Positions 1 through 8,614 are shown, counted from the first letter of the stretch. The stretch is DNA of 44,854 bases from Betaproteobacteria bacterium (GCA_947466535.1 CANIEV010000009.1:1-44854), one strand, 5' to 3'. Numbers and translations: made by a program. Notes: generated by a model from the letters alone, not told the origin.

Positions 1-586
1 GTTCCGTCTCCATGAACTGGGCCATGGACAGGCTTTCGCGGATCGCAGGGTGATTTCGACGCGCCACGCACACCAGCTGGTCGTCCCAGAGATGCTGGGT
101 GTGCAGATTGCGCTGGACTCCGGGCATCTGCCCGAGCGCGAGTTCGGCGATGCCGATCTCGAGCGCCTCGGGGTACTTGTCCCGTGGCATCTGCAGGGAA
201 TGGATTCTCACTCCGGGGGCGATGCGTTTGAGGTGCGGAACGAGCCGCGGCAGGTAAAACACCGCGCCGACGTCGGTCATGACCAGGCGGAAGGTTCGCG
301 TGGATACCGCGGGGTCGAAAGCGGTTTTGAGTTCAAGCGCACGCTGGATCGCCGCAATCGCGTTCGAAACCGGTCCGGCAAGCGACTGGGCATATTCCGT
401 TGGTCGCATGCCGCGGCTGGTGCGCACGAACAGCGCGTCGTTGTACTGCTGCCTCAGCCGGTGGATGGTCCGGCTCATCGCGGGCTGGGTCATCCCGAGG
501 CGGGCCGCCGCCGCGGTGATGCTTCCTTCGCTCATTACCGCGTCGAAGGCGCGCAGCAGGTTGAGATCAAAGGTGTTGATATTCAA
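1..586 (-). CDS. LysR-family transcriptional regulator (C-terminus beyond window)
   Basis: About 195 residues are present, beginning MNINTFDLNLLRAFDAVM, the usual opening of a LysR winged helix-turn-helix (SITAAAARLGMTQPAMSR is the recognition region, roughly residues 22-39). The co-inducer domain starts near residue 90 and runs off the window edge. The start must be TTG at 584-586, because an in-frame stop lies two codons upstream and an AAGGA Shine-Dalgarno sits about 8 bases before it. The gene is divergent from the Rieske oxygenase genes starting at 715 and probably controls them, as LysR regulators usually do. The effector cannot be told from sequence. Confidence 0.9.
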   Translation of the reverse strand, partial: MNINTFDLNLLRAFDAVMSEGSITAAAARLGMTQPAMSRTIHRLRQQYNDALFVRTSRGMRPTEYAQSLAGPVSNAIAAIQRALELKTAFDPAVSTRTFRLVMTDVGAVFYLPRLVPHLKRIAPGVRIHSLQMPRDKYPEALEIGIAELALGQMPGVQRNLHTQHLWDDQLVCVARRNHPAIRESLSMAQFMETE

Positions 587-606
587 GCCTCATCCTTTTT
601 AGGCAT

Positions 607-621
607 ATTGCATATGGCAAT
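607..621. promoter_or_regulatory. Candidate LysR operator (T-N11-A palindrome)
   Basis: ATTGC and GCAAT are perfect 5-base arms around ATATG. The core fits the LysR consensus T-N11-A. It lies between the divergent LysR gene and the oxygenase genes, about 50 bases upstream of the start point expected from the weak promoter at 628-657. Binding is inferred. Confidence 0.45.
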
Positions 622-627
622 CATGCA

Positions 628-657
628 TTGGACGCAAATCGCGCGTGGGCTTATTGT
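628..657 (+). promoter_or_regulatory. Weak sigma-70-like promoter for the oxygenase genes
   Basis: TTGGAC (628-633) and TATTGT (652-657) are separated by 18 bases. Both hexamers match the consensus poorly, which fits a promoter that needs an activator such as the adjacent LysR protein. Confidence 0.35.
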
Positions 658-714
658 AGCGGCGCGCCGGTCGTCCACAGAGGCGGCGGCGCGCAACGAA
701 AGCGAGGAGCCCCG

Positions 715-2022
715 ATGAACGCAGCATACAAGCCGCGCGTGGACGTCAATTCCCTGTTGCGCCTGGACGAAGGCCTGGTTCACGCCGATGTTTACGCGAG
801 CCCCGAGGTGTTCGACCTGGAGATGGAGAAGCTGTTCCATCGCGGCTGGGTCTATGTCGGCCACGAGAGCGAAATCCCGAAGCGCGGTGACTACATCCTT
901 CGCTGGATCGGAACGCACAGCGTGATCATGAACCGCGACGACGCGGGCAAGCTGCACCTTTTTCTCAACCGCTGCCGACATCGCGCGGTCACGGTGTGCC
1001 AGAACGAGCAGGGTAACGCGCCGCGCTTCAACTGCGACTATCACGGCTGGAGCTACCGCAACAGCGGCGAACTCGTCGGCATACCGCTTCGCGAAGGCGC
1101 CTACGGGCCGGATTTCCGGATGGAGGATTTTCCGCTGGTCTCGCCGCGGATGGAGGTGTATCGGGGCTTCGTCTGGGGCAATCTGGTTGCGGACGGCACC
1201 AGCCTGATGGACCACCTGGGCGAGGGCGGCAAGCGCTCGATCGATCTGTTCTGTGACGCCTCGCCCGAGGGCGAAGTGGTCCTGCAGCAGGGCTTCCTGC
1301 GCGGCGTGATTTACGCCAACTGGAAGTTCCAGGGCGGCGACGGGTATCACCCGCCAATCGCACACCAGGCGAACTTCATGTATTACCGCGGCAAGCGCCA
1401 GGGCAACGACCGCAACCCGATCGCGGTCAACGGCACGATGGAAGAGGGTTTTCTCTCGCGCGACCTCGGCAACGGCCACTGCGCACTCGATTTCCGCGCG
1501 GTCTCGAAGGACAAGCTGGGCGATGCGCCCTGGGCAAAGAAATACCGCGAGGACATGCACCGGGTCTACGGCAAGGAGCGCGCGGAGTTCCTCATCCGCA
1601 CCGGCGGCAATCCGCATGCGGTGCTGATGCCCAACCTGCACCTGGTAAATACCTCTGATCTGCGGGTCATCCGTCCGATTGCGGTGAACCACTTCGAACT
1701 CTATTTCTACTGCGCCTTCCTCAAGGGCGTGCCGGACGAGCTGAACGAAATGCGGCTTCGCGATGTCGAGGCGCGTACCGGTCCGGCGGGATGCATCAAC
1801 CCCGACGATGTGGAGATGTTCGAGCGCAATCAGCTTGGCATGCAGCAGGCGGTAAATCCCTGGAAGTACATGGCGCGCGGCATCGTTCGCGAACGCATCG
1901 ACGACGACCTGCTTACGCCGGAGCCCTACCGGCGGCACAAGACGGTGGTCGGGCATCTTTCGGACGAAGTGACGCAGCGTGCACAACTGCGCTGGTGGGC
2001 CGAGCGCTTGTCGCAGCCCTGA
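715..2022 (+). CDS. Rieske non-haem iron oxygenase, alpha subunit (module 1)
   Basis: This is the catalytic subunit of an aromatic-ring-hydroxylating oxygenase, 435 residues. The Rieske [2Fe-2S] ligands are C87-x-H89 and C107-x2-H110. The mononuclear iron site has D209, H212 and H217 in GGDGYHPPIAH, with a probable third ligand in the NPDD motif near D364. The start is ATG 715 behind GAGGAG; an in-frame ATG further upstream has no such signal. The segment between W203 and D209 is three residues shorter than in the second alpha subunit of this window and lacks the usual Glu-Asn pair. The beta subunit follows 46 bases downstream. The substrate is unknown; an aromatic carboxylate is plausible from the neighbours. 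Confidence 0.93.
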   Translation: MNAAYKPRVDVNSLLRLDEGLVHADVYASPEVFDLEMEKLFHRGWVYVGHESEIPKRGDYILRWIGTHSVIMNRDDAGKLHLFLNRCRHRAVTVCQNEQGNAPRFNCDYHGWSYRNSGELVGIPLREGAYGPDFRMEDFPLVSPRMEVYRGFVWGNLVADGTSLMDHLGEGGKRSIDLFCDASPEGEVVLQQGFLRGVIYANWKFQGGDGYHPPIAHQANFMYYRGKRQGNDRNPIAVNGTMEEGFLSRDLGNGHCALDFRAVSKDKLGDAPWAKKYREDMHRVYGKERAEFLIRTGGNPHAVLMPNLHLVNTSDLRVIRPIAVNHFELYFYCAFLKGVPDELNEMRLRDVEARTGPAGCINPDDVEMFERNQLGMQQAVNPWKYMARGIVRERIDDDLLTPEPYRRHKTVVGHLSDEVTQRAQLRWWAERLSQP

Positions 2023-2068
2023 TCCCGCGGCATCGACCCACCCGCACCACAGAACCGCAGAGGCCACC

Positions 2069-2605
2069 ATGAGCAATGCAAGCGTGCTGAAACAGCAGCC
2101 TTCGTCGTCCGCGGGTACCGCGTCCGCAGCCGCCGTCGATCGCGGCGCAATCGAGAACTTTCTCTACCGCGAGGCGCGTTTTGCCGACGAGAGCCGCTAC
2201 AACGAATGGCTTGGACTCTGGACCGAGGACCTGGTCTACTGGGTTCCGGTCAACAGCGACGACTACGATCCGCGTCACCACCTATCGATCATCTACGACA
2301 ATCGCGAGCGTCTGCAGGACCGGATCGACCGTCTCAACAGCAACGCCGCCTGGGCGCAGCAGCCGCGTTCGCGCATGCGGCGAATCGTCTCCAACGTGGA
2401 GATCGAACCCGCCGCGGCCGACGGCGACATAACGGTGTATTCGAATTTCGTGCTCGGCGAATTGCGCCGCAACCGCGAAACTTCGTATTACGCCGGCCAG
2501 GTACACCGCCTGAGACAGACGCCCGACGGGCTGAAGATGTCCTACAAGAAGATCATGCTGGTGAAGAACAACGAGCCGATTCACAACCTGACCTTCATTC
2601 TGTGA
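2069..2605 (+). CDS. Rieske oxygenase beta subunit (module 1)
   Basis: This is a 178-residue small subunit of a ring-hydroxylating oxygenase, with the SnoaL/NTF2-like cone fold expected for the family. A variable Ala/Ser-rich N-terminus of about 25 residues precedes the conserved part (IENFLYREARFADE, then WLGLWTEDLVYWVPV). The beta subunit is structural and normally assembles with alpha as an alpha3beta3 hexamer. It lies directly behind its alpha partner on the same strand. It is related in layout to the beta subunit at 11615-12163 but clearly diverged, so this is not a recent duplication. Confidence 0.9.
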   Translation: MSNASVLKQQPSSSAGTASAAAVDRGAIENFLYREARFADESRYNEWLGLWTEDLVYWVPVNSDDYDPRHHLSIIYDNRERLQDRIDRLNSNAAWAQQPRSRMRRIVSNVEIEPAAADGDITVYSNFVLGELRRNRETSYYAGQVHRLRQTPDGLKMSYKKIMLVKNNEPIHNLTFIL

Positions 2606-2752
2606 TCGGCTTCGCATGTCTGGCTAAACTGCAAAGCTGAACCCGCGTTGCGCGTGGGCCGCGGGATTCCCCGGCTGGCACCGCGCGGGCGCGCGCATCG
2701 CTCCGGCCTCGACGCCGGATGCGAATGCGGTAAACCAAAAGGAGAGATTGCA

Positions 2753-3742
2753 ATGCGTACGATTTTCGGCAAATGGGTGCGGCGTGCCTGTTTCGGGTTG
2801 GCGGCGGCGTTGTGTGTATCGGTGTGTGCGCAGGAATATCCGGCGCGGCCGGTAAAGATCATCATCAATGTGTCGCCCGGCGGGATGCCGGATGTCACGG
2901 TGAGGGTGCTGGCGAATCAGTTCAGCGCGCAGTTCGGCCAATCGTTCATTGTCGAGAACATGCCCGGCGCGAACAGCAGCAACGCGATCACCGCCCTGCT
3001 CAAGGCGCCGGCCGACGGCTACACGCTCGGTTACGGCGATGCCGGCTACTGGGCAATCAACGTTGCGCTCAATCCGAAGATGGCCTATGACCCGCAACGC
3101 GATCTGGCGCCGATCGGTTTGTTCGGCGAAACGACGGGCCTGTTCATCTGCGTCACCGACTCGGTGCCCGCGAAAACCCTGCAGGAGCTGATCGCGCTTG
3201 CCAGGGCGAAGCCGGGAAGCCTGAGCTATGCCTCGGCCGGCATCGGCAGCATCCACCACCTGATCATGGAAGACATGCGCGCGAGTCTCGGCCTGAACCT
3301 GCTGCACGTACCCTACAAGAGCAGCGGCCAGGCGGTGCCCGCCCTGGTTGGGGGGCAGGTGTCGATGGCGCTTGCCTCGCTGACCGCGGTGACACCGTTT
3401 GCCCGGGACGGCAAGCTGCGGATCGTCGCGGTGAGCACCGGCAAGCGCTCGCGGCTCGCGCCCGACGTGCCGACGATCGCCGAGGCAGCGGGAATTCCCG
3501 GATTCGACCATGCCGGCGGTCTCGGCCTGGTGGCCCGGGCCGGCACGCCGCAGATGGCAATCGACAGGATGTCGGCCGCTCTCGCGAAAGCGGTTGCGAT
3601 GCCCGAAGTGGTGGCGCGTTTTGCCTCGGTGGGTCTGGAGCCGATCACGGATAACAGCCCGGCCAAGCTTGCCGAGCGCATGCGTTCGGACATGGAGAAA
3701 TACGTTCGGGTGGCAAAGATTTCGGGCGCGACGTCCGAATAG
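2753..3742 (+). CDS. Bug-type tripartite tricarboxylate receptor binding protein
   Basis: This 329-residue protein has a cleavable signal peptide (FGLAAALCVSVCAQEYPARP, cleavage likely after CAQ) followed by the Bug signature: YPARPVKIIINVSPGG, then D-V-T-V-R and VENMPGANSSNAI. Bug proteins bind carboxylates or other small organic molecules in the periplasm. The start is ATG 2753 with GGAGA upstream; longer in-frame starts run into non-coding DNA. It sits between the oxygenase and the extradiol dioxygenase, so its ligand may be the substrate of that pathway. No TctA/TctB membrane partner is present in the window. Confidence 0.92.
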   Translation: MRTIFGKWVRRACFGLAAALCVSVCAQEYPARPVKIIINVSPGGMPDVTVRVLANQFSAQFGQSFIVENMPGANSSNAITALLKAPADGYTLGYGDAGYWAINVALNPKMAYDPQRDLAPIGLFGETTGLFICVTDSVPAKTLQELIALARAKPGSLSYASAGIGSIHHLIMEDMRASLGLNLLHVPYKSSGQAVPALVGGQVSMALASLTAVTPFARDGKLRIVAVSTGKRSRLAPDVPTIAEAAGIPGFDHAGGLGLVARAGTPQMAIDRMSAALAKAVAMPEVVARFASVGLEPITDNSPAKLAERMRSDMEKYVRVAKISGATSE

Positions 3743-3777
3743 GCCCGGCCCTCGGGAGAGGCTGACAGGAGGCGGGG

Positions 3778-4815
3778 ATGGCAGAGCTGCTGGGTTTGGG
3801 CATGACGCATGCGCCGATGTTCCAGTTTCCGGATGAGAACATGGCGGACATCCTTCGCACCTTTCTTGCGAAAGACAGCATTCCTGCCGAAAAGCGCGAC
3901 CGGAACAACTGGCCGAAGGCGATGCAGGAGGAGTGGGGCGACGACGAGGGCTTGTCCGCCGCGCGCCGGCATCGCGCTGCAATGGTGGAGTCCTTTCGCA
4001 GGATCCGCCTCGAGCTGGACGCCTTCAAGCCCGACTTCGTGCTCGTCTGGGGCGACGACCAGTACGAGAATTTCAAGGAAGACGTGGTCCCGCCCTTTTG
4101 CGTCTATATCTACGATGAACTCGACTGCCTGCCCTACGCCAACAGCGCGGTGATGAAGGCGAAGACCAACGTCTGGGGACAACCGCCGGACAAACGCGTG
4201 CCGGTGCGCGGCCATCGCGAGGCGGCAAGCCATATCGCGCGCGAATTGCTGATGAACGACTTCGATGTGGCGTTCGCCTACAAGCCGCATCATCACCCGA
4301 CGCTCGCGCATGCCTTCATGCGTACCCTGGTGTATCTCGACTACGACCAGACCGGCTTCGACTACCCGATGGTCCCGTTCCATGTGAATTGCTACGGGGC
4401 CGATCTGATGCAGCACATCAAGACGGAAAAGCCGCTCGCGTTCGTGCCACCGGCCCCCAGCCCGAGGCGATGCTACGACCTCGGCCGCCAGGTGGGCGAG
4501 ATCCTGCGCAAGAGCGAGTACCGGGCGGCGGTGATCGGTTCATCGTCCTGGTCGCACGCGTTCCTCACCAGGAAGCATCACGGCCTTTACCCCGATGTCG
4601 CGGCAGACCGCGTCCGATTCGAGGAGTTGCGGCAGGGCCGGCAGTCGGAATGGCGGAACCTGAGCCTCGATACGCTTGTGGACTCCGGGCAACACGAGAT
4701 GCTCAACTGGATCTGCCTCGCAGGCGCGATGGAGGGCCGCAAACCCGACTACCTCGAGATGTTCGAGAGCCATATCTTCAATTCGAACAAGGTGAGTGCG
4801 ATTTTTCGCCCCTGA
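3778..4815 (+). CDS. LigB-type (class III) extradiol ring-cleavage dioxygenase (module 1)
   Basis: This is a 345-residue protein of the LigB superfamily, which splits catecholic rings next to the diol using Fe(II). Visible family features are an early iron-ligand candidate H11 in LGLGMTHAP, the block VWGDDQYENF, SSSWSHAFLTRKHHGLYPD and a late DSGQHEMLNW block. It starts at ATG 3778 behind GGAGGCGGGG. It is clearly homologous to the protein at 10516-11565 throughout, with the same block order, but differs enough to suggest another substrate. It closes module 1 and would act on the diol made by the oxygenase at 715-2605. Confidence 0.88.
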   Translation: MAELLGLGMTHAPMFQFPDENMADILRTFLAKDSIPAEKRDRNNWPKAMQEEWGDDEGLSAARRHRAAMVESFRRIRLELDAFKPDFVLVWGDDQYENFKEDVVPPFCVYIYDELDCLPYANSAVMKAKTNVWGQPPDKRVPVRGHREAASHIARELLMNDFDVAFAYKPHHHPTLAHAFMRTLVYLDYDQTGFDYPMVPFHVNCYGADLMQHIKTEKPLAFVPPAPSPRRCYDLGRQVGEILRKSEYRAAVIGSSSWSHAFLTRKHHGLYPDVAADRVRFEELRQGRQSEWRNLSLDTLVDSGQHEMLNWICLAGAMEGRKPDYLEMFESHIFNSNKVSAIFRP

Positions 4816-4944
4816 GGTCGTCAGAATGCATTTTGAATTTTATGAATAGCCGTTACATTTCAGGTAGTTGAATTAATTCTCCCGCGCTGTTTCCGTGGTG
4901 AATCGGCGGGCGATTTTCCGGCTTTCGGAGGCCGCAAACCGATG

Positions 4945-4950
4945 TATAGT
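4945..4950 (+). promoter_or_regulatory. -10-like hexamer close to a start codon
   Basis: TATAGT ends 8 bases before the ATG of the NlpC/P60 gene, which has no Shine-Dalgarno. If used, transcription would begin at or next to the start codon. No convincing -35 element is visible. Confidence 0.3.
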
Positions 4951-4958
4951 TCGCCGCT

Positions 4959-5471
4959 ATGTCGTTTCCCAACCCCCTTCGGACCCTTCTCCTCGCCTCC
5001 TGTCTGGCCACGGCTTTGCTCGCGCAAACAGCGCAAGCGCTCGAGGTGTCCGCGAGCACGTTGACCGAATCCACAGTGGGTGTCGTCGCCGATCGTGCCC
5101 AGCGCATGCTCGACGGTGCGCTTGGCCTGGTGGGCATCCGCTACCGGCGCGGTGGCGACAGTACCGAGACCGGCTTTGACTGTTCCGGATTCGTGGGATT
5201 TGTGGTCCTCGAAAACCTTGGCCTGCGTCTGCCGCGTACCGCGCGGGAAATCAGTCAGGCGGGCGAACCGGTCGGCAAGACCGAGCTTGAACCGGGCGAT
5301 CTGGTGTTTTTCAACACCATGCGCCGGGCGTTCTCGCATGTGGGGATCTACATCGGCGACAACCAGTTCGTCCACGCACCCCGTTCCGGCCAGAAGGTCC
5401 GCGTCGAGGACATGCGCGAGAGTTATTGGGCAAAGCGTTACAACGGGGCGCGCCGGGTTAGTTCCGAGTAA
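4959..5471 (+). CDS. NlpC/P60 (C40) cell-wall peptidase
   Basis: This is a 170-residue exported endopeptidase of the kind that cuts peptide stems of peptidoglycan. A signal peptide (LLLASCLATALLAQTAQA) is followed by one NlpC/P60 domain with the catalytic triad C75 (FDCSGF), H127 (SHVGIYIGD) and H139 (FVHAP). It is a single-domain enzyme without SH3 or LysM repeats. No ribosome-binding site precedes ATG 4959, but a -10-like hexamer does, hinting at a leaderless message. Its stop codon TAA lies inside the inverted end of the repeat starting at 5469. It is unrelated to the flanking catabolic genes. Confidence 0.93.
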   Translation: MSFPNPLRTLLLASCLATALLAQTAQALEVSASTLTESTVGVVADRAQRMLDGALGLVGIRYRRGGDSTETGFDCSGFVGFVVLENLGLRLPRTAREISQAGEPVGKTELEPGDLVFFNTMRRAFSHVGIYIGDNQFVHAPRSGQKVRVEDMRESYWAKRYNGARRVSSE

Positions 5472-5680
5472 GGGTGGTCTGAACAAAGGGGCGACGCCCC
5501 CTTGTAAATCCCCCCATTTAGGGGAAGCTTTCTGCTCGATTCGTTACGCAACGTGAATTGATCAGAGCTTCCCTAAGGAATCGCTGATCAAGTCCAATTT
5601 CGAGGCTTGAAGGTTCAGCGTTCGCTCTGAGATGGGGGAGTTACGAGGGGGCGTAGCCCCCTTGTTCAGTGGCTCCCTAA
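5469..5680. repeat. Composite of two opposed ~110-bp repeat units
   Basis: Two units of one repeat family lie head to head and share the end CCCTAAGG at 5571-5578. Unit one (5469-5578) contains the hairpin AAAGGGGCGACGCCCCCTT; unit two (5571-5680) contains GAGGGGGCGTAGCCCCCTT on this strand. Unit two matches the reverse complement of 29875-29984 with about two substitutions over roughly 105 bases. The unit ends form short inverted repeats. The hairpins could also serve as bidirectional terminators between the convergent genes at 4959 and 5706. Confidence 0.85.
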
Positions 5681-5705
5681 GTAAGCCGAGCAAAGCAGCG
5701 CCCAT

Positions 5706-6893
5706 TCACTTCGTCGCCCCCTCATCGGGCGATTTCGGCGGTACACCTGCAAGTTCCTGTTTTCTCTCCCTGCCGGTGCTCGCGACCGCGCAGCCCGAGG
5801 CGAGCATCAGCGCGTTGATCCAGAACACCGGGAACAGCCCGAACCCCGTCGCTATCGCCCCGAACATCATTGGCCCGATGACGCGCGAGAGGTGATTGAC
5901 CGTCATGCGCAGGCCAAGTGCCTCGCCCGATCGACCCGAGGACGACTGCGCGTAGGTCAGCATCATGGTGATCGGCGGCCCGCAACCCAGACCGAGCCCG
6001 AACACGAAGGCGATCAGCATCAGCATCACGGTGCTGGTGAAAAGCGGCAGCAGGACAAAGCAAAGCGCCCCCGAAAAAAAGGCGTAGGCGAGCACCGTCT
6101 CCTCCGAGAAACGTGACACCAGCGTCGGCAGCACGGTGCGCACCACGAAGGCGGCCGCTGAAAACGTTGCGAGAATCAGCCCGATCGCGCTGGCCGAGAG
6201 CCCGAGCGAGTGGGCGTAGATCGGGAGGTAGAACTGGAACAGGTCGAGTCCGAACTGCACCAGACTGCTGATGATCAGCACGCGACGCACCTTACGGTCC
6301 GAGAGGATGCCGAGGATCGATTCGCCGGGGCCCGTGCGCTCGCTGCCACCGTGGAGCATGCGTCCTTTGGCAATCAGAAGCGCGACCGGCAGGAGCGACA
6401 TCACCACCACGATCAGGCACGCCCCCGCGAGTCCGATGTGGTCGATCGAGAATCCCGCGATCATCGGACCGATGAAACTGGTGAACGACGCCACCATGCT
6501 GAAGGTGCTGAAATTCTTCGCGCGCGTCTCGGGCGAGCTCGCCTTGCCGACGAGGTTCTGCAGCGTGACGGTGAAGCAGGCGAACGACAGCCCGAGAAAG
6601 CCCGAGGCGATGTAAAGAGACGACATGCCGGGGATGAAGTAGGGCACCAGCATGCCTAGCGCGCCGCCGATCGAGCCGAAAAGCAGCAGCCAGCGCGCAC
6701 CGAATCGGTCGGACAGACGTCCCACCGTCCAGGAAAGCGTCATCGGGAAAAATGAAAACACGGCGGCAAGCGCGCCCATCGAAAACGGCTGGGCGCCGAG
6801 TTCGAGCGCGTAGATCGCCAGCAGCACCCGCCCCGCGTGCGCGGTTGCAAAGAGTGCCGTCGACAGGATCATCACCAGCCGCAGTGCGTTCAT
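5706..6893 (-). CDS. MFS transporter
   Basis: This is a 395-residue major facilitator with about 12 hydrophobic helices. The loop GRLSDRFGAR after helix 2 matches the MFS motif A. It is the last gene of the leftward catabolic run, 73 bases after the FAD hydroxylase, and so may import the aromatic substrate or export an intermediate. The gap is longer than elsewhere in the run, so separate expression is possible. No clear Shine-Dalgarno precedes ATG 6893. The substrate cannot be told from the sequence. Confidence 0.9.
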   Translation of the reverse strand: MNALRLVMILSTALFATAHAGRVLLAIYALELGAQPFSMGALAAVFSFFPMTLSWTVGRLSDRFGARWLLLFGSIGGALGMLVPYFIPGMSSLYIASGFLGLSFACFTVTLQNLVGKASSPETRAKNFSTFSMVASFTSFIGPMIAGFSIDHIGLAGACLIVVVMSLLPVALLIAKGRMLHGGSERTGPGESILGILSDRKVRRVLIISSLVQFGLDLFQFYLPIYAHSLGLSASAIGLILATFSAAAFVVRTVLPTLVSRFSEETVLAYAFFSGALCFVLLPLFTSTVMLMLIAFVFGLGLGCGPPITMMLTYAQSSSGRSGEALGLRMTVNHLSRVIGPMMFGAIATGFGLFPVFWINALMLASGCAVASTGRERKQELAGVPPKSPDEGATK

Positions 6894-6966
6894 GTTACGG
6901 ATTGAACCGCATCGCCCGCGAAAAGGCGATGTGCAATTGCGGCGACGTGCGATTGCGGGCGGCGCT

Positions 6967-8604
6967 CTAGGAGGGGTTCGGGGTGGCGCCGCGGACGGTG
7001 TCGATCAGGGCAAGCGGGTCGACGGGTGCGATGTCGCCCTGCCAGGCGATGATGCCGTCGGGTCGCACAAGTACGAGCGCCTTGCAGTGGCGCCGGGCGG
7101 CGGTTTCGTCATCGACATCGACCAGTGCAAGCGGCACGCCCCGCAAGCGCGCGGCATCCACAATCGTCCTGCCTTCGTCCGATCCGTGAAACCTCAGGAG
7201 TACAAAGCGCTCCGGGTCGGCGAGATCGAGCGTCGATCGTCCGTCTGAAAGCCAGCTGTGCGGCGCGCGGCTGCCCGGATTGGCCGGAGGCGCGCCATCG
7301 ATGGAATTGTTTGCAGTCGCGTCGGCTGCGCAAATAGGCGAGCCGGCGTAGGCGAGGTCGATATGCCCGGTGAACGAATACTTCCTCGCAAGCGAATCGC
7401 GAACTTCGGCACCCCAGCGCGCACGGGCGCGATCGCCTTCCGGACCGGGCAGGTCGATCGCCGGATCCATCATGAAGAGCTTTCGCGCCGCGAGGTAATT
7501 GTCGGCCGAGCGGTTGGTGTTTCGGATCGCGATCGGGCGGCGTTCGATCTCGTAGCTCGCAAGCAGGTTTTCGCCCGCCCAGCCCTGTAGCGCTGCGGCC
7601 ATCTTCCAGCCGAGATTGAACGCGTCCTGTATGCCGGTGTTCATGCCGTTGCCGCCCGGTGGCACGAACAGATGCGCGGCGTCGCCCGCGAGCAGCACCC
7701 GTCGGTCGGCGAAGCGGTCGGCGACGAGCTGGAAGGCCTTGTAGGTGCGGGAGGAAAGGATTTCGACCGGAATGTCGCGGCCGAGCGCGGCACGAAGCCT
7801 GTCGCGCGGATCGATCGCCTGGAATTCCTCGTCGGCGCGAAAGTAGGTGTTCATCCACCATTCATCGCGCGCGTTGATCGAGTAGACCACCGAGGCGCAG
7901 CCCGGCGCGTAAGTCCAGTACATCACGCCGGGTCGGATCGGACGTTCGTTCCAGAGTGTCGGCGCGCGAAACCACGTACCCTGAACCTGTCCGAGCACAC
8001 CGCGGCCATCGAGTTCGACGCCAAGGGTGCGGCGCACCGGGCTGCGTCCGCCGTCACAGCCGACGAGGTAACGACTACGTACGGTTTCGCTGCGCGAGCC
8101 GTCGGCGGTGGCGACGGTGGCGGTGACGCCCTCGTCATCCTGTTCGAACTGCTCCAGCCGCCAGCCGAAGCGAAGGTCCACCGACGGCAGGCTCGTTGCG
8201 TAGTCGCGCAGCACCGGCTCGAGCCGATGCTGCGCGCACCAGGTAAGCGCGTAGGGCGAATGTGCGAGCAGCGGTTCGCGGGCGAGCGTCTCCTCCGAGC
8301 GCGCGATCGTATCGGCAATCGAAGGTGCGGGAAAGCGCGCGAGTTCGTGGCCGAACACCCGGGTGACGTGCACGATGTCCCCCGCGACATCGCGGGGCAG
8401 GGACACATCGTAGGCAGCCCCGTCGAGCCCCCAGCGGCGAAAACATTCGAGTGTCATCGGCGCCACGCCCATCGCGCGCGGTTCCTGCTTCACAGTCGGA
8501 TTCTGCTCGACCACGAGGCAGGCGATGCCGCGGCGGCCGAGATCGGCGGCAAGCGTCAGGCCGACCGGGCCGGCGCCCGCAATAAGGACCGGAAATTCGT
8601 TCAT
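6967..8604 (-). CDS. FAD-dependent aromatic hydroxylase (PheA/TfdB/MhpA type)
   Basis: This 545-residue flavoprotein monooxygenase has the class A layout: GAGPVG at residues 10-15 (ADP of FAD), CDGGRSP near 183 (the DG motif, FAD and NADPH) and GDAAHLFVPPGGNGMNTG from about 307 (ribityl of FAD). A C-terminal thioredoxin-like extension, typical of phenol hydroxylase relatives, fits the length. Such enzymes add a hydroxyl ortho or para to an existing one. ATG 8604 is chosen; a GTG two codons upstream is possible. It begins 10 bases after the Bug gene stop and belongs to the leftward operon. Confidence 0.9.
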   Translation of the reverse strand: MNEFPVLIAGAGPVGLTLAADLGRRGIACLVVEQNPTVKQEPRAMGVAPMTLECFRRWGLDGAAYDVSLPRDVAGDIVHVTRVFGHELARFPAPSIADTIARSEETLAREPLLAHSPYALTWCAQHRLEPVLRDYATSLPSVDLRFGWRLEQFEQDDEGVTATVATADGSRSETVRSRYLVGCDGGRSPVRRTLGVELDGRGVLGQVQGTWFRAPTLWNERPIRPGVMYWTYAPGCASVVYSINARDEWWMNTYFRADEEFQAIDPRDRLRAALGRDIPVEILSSRTYKAFQLVADRFADRRVLLAGDAAHLFVPPGGNGMNTGIQDAFNLGWKMAAALQGWAGENLLASYEIERRPIAIRNTNRSADNYLAARKLFMMDPAIDLPGPEGDRARARWGAEVRDSLARKYSFTGHIDLAYAGSPICAADATANNSIDGAPPANPGSRAPHSWLSDGRSTLDLADPERFVLLRFHGSDEGRTIVDAARLRGVPLALVDVDDETAARRHCKALVLVRPDGIIAWQGDIAPVDPLALIDTVRGATPNPS

Positions 8605-8614
8605 GCGCACGGAC

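Noticed and set aside
2023-2068. Possible start of the beta subunit upstream at 1979
   Set aside because: It lies within the alpha gene and the added sequence (MHNCAGGPSACRS) is not family-like; ATG 2069 fits.
583-2076. Long minus-strand open frame over the Rieske alpha gene
   Set aside because: It is antisense to a gene with complete Rieske and iron-site motifs, and its translation shows no family pattern. GC-rich third positions produce such mirror frames.
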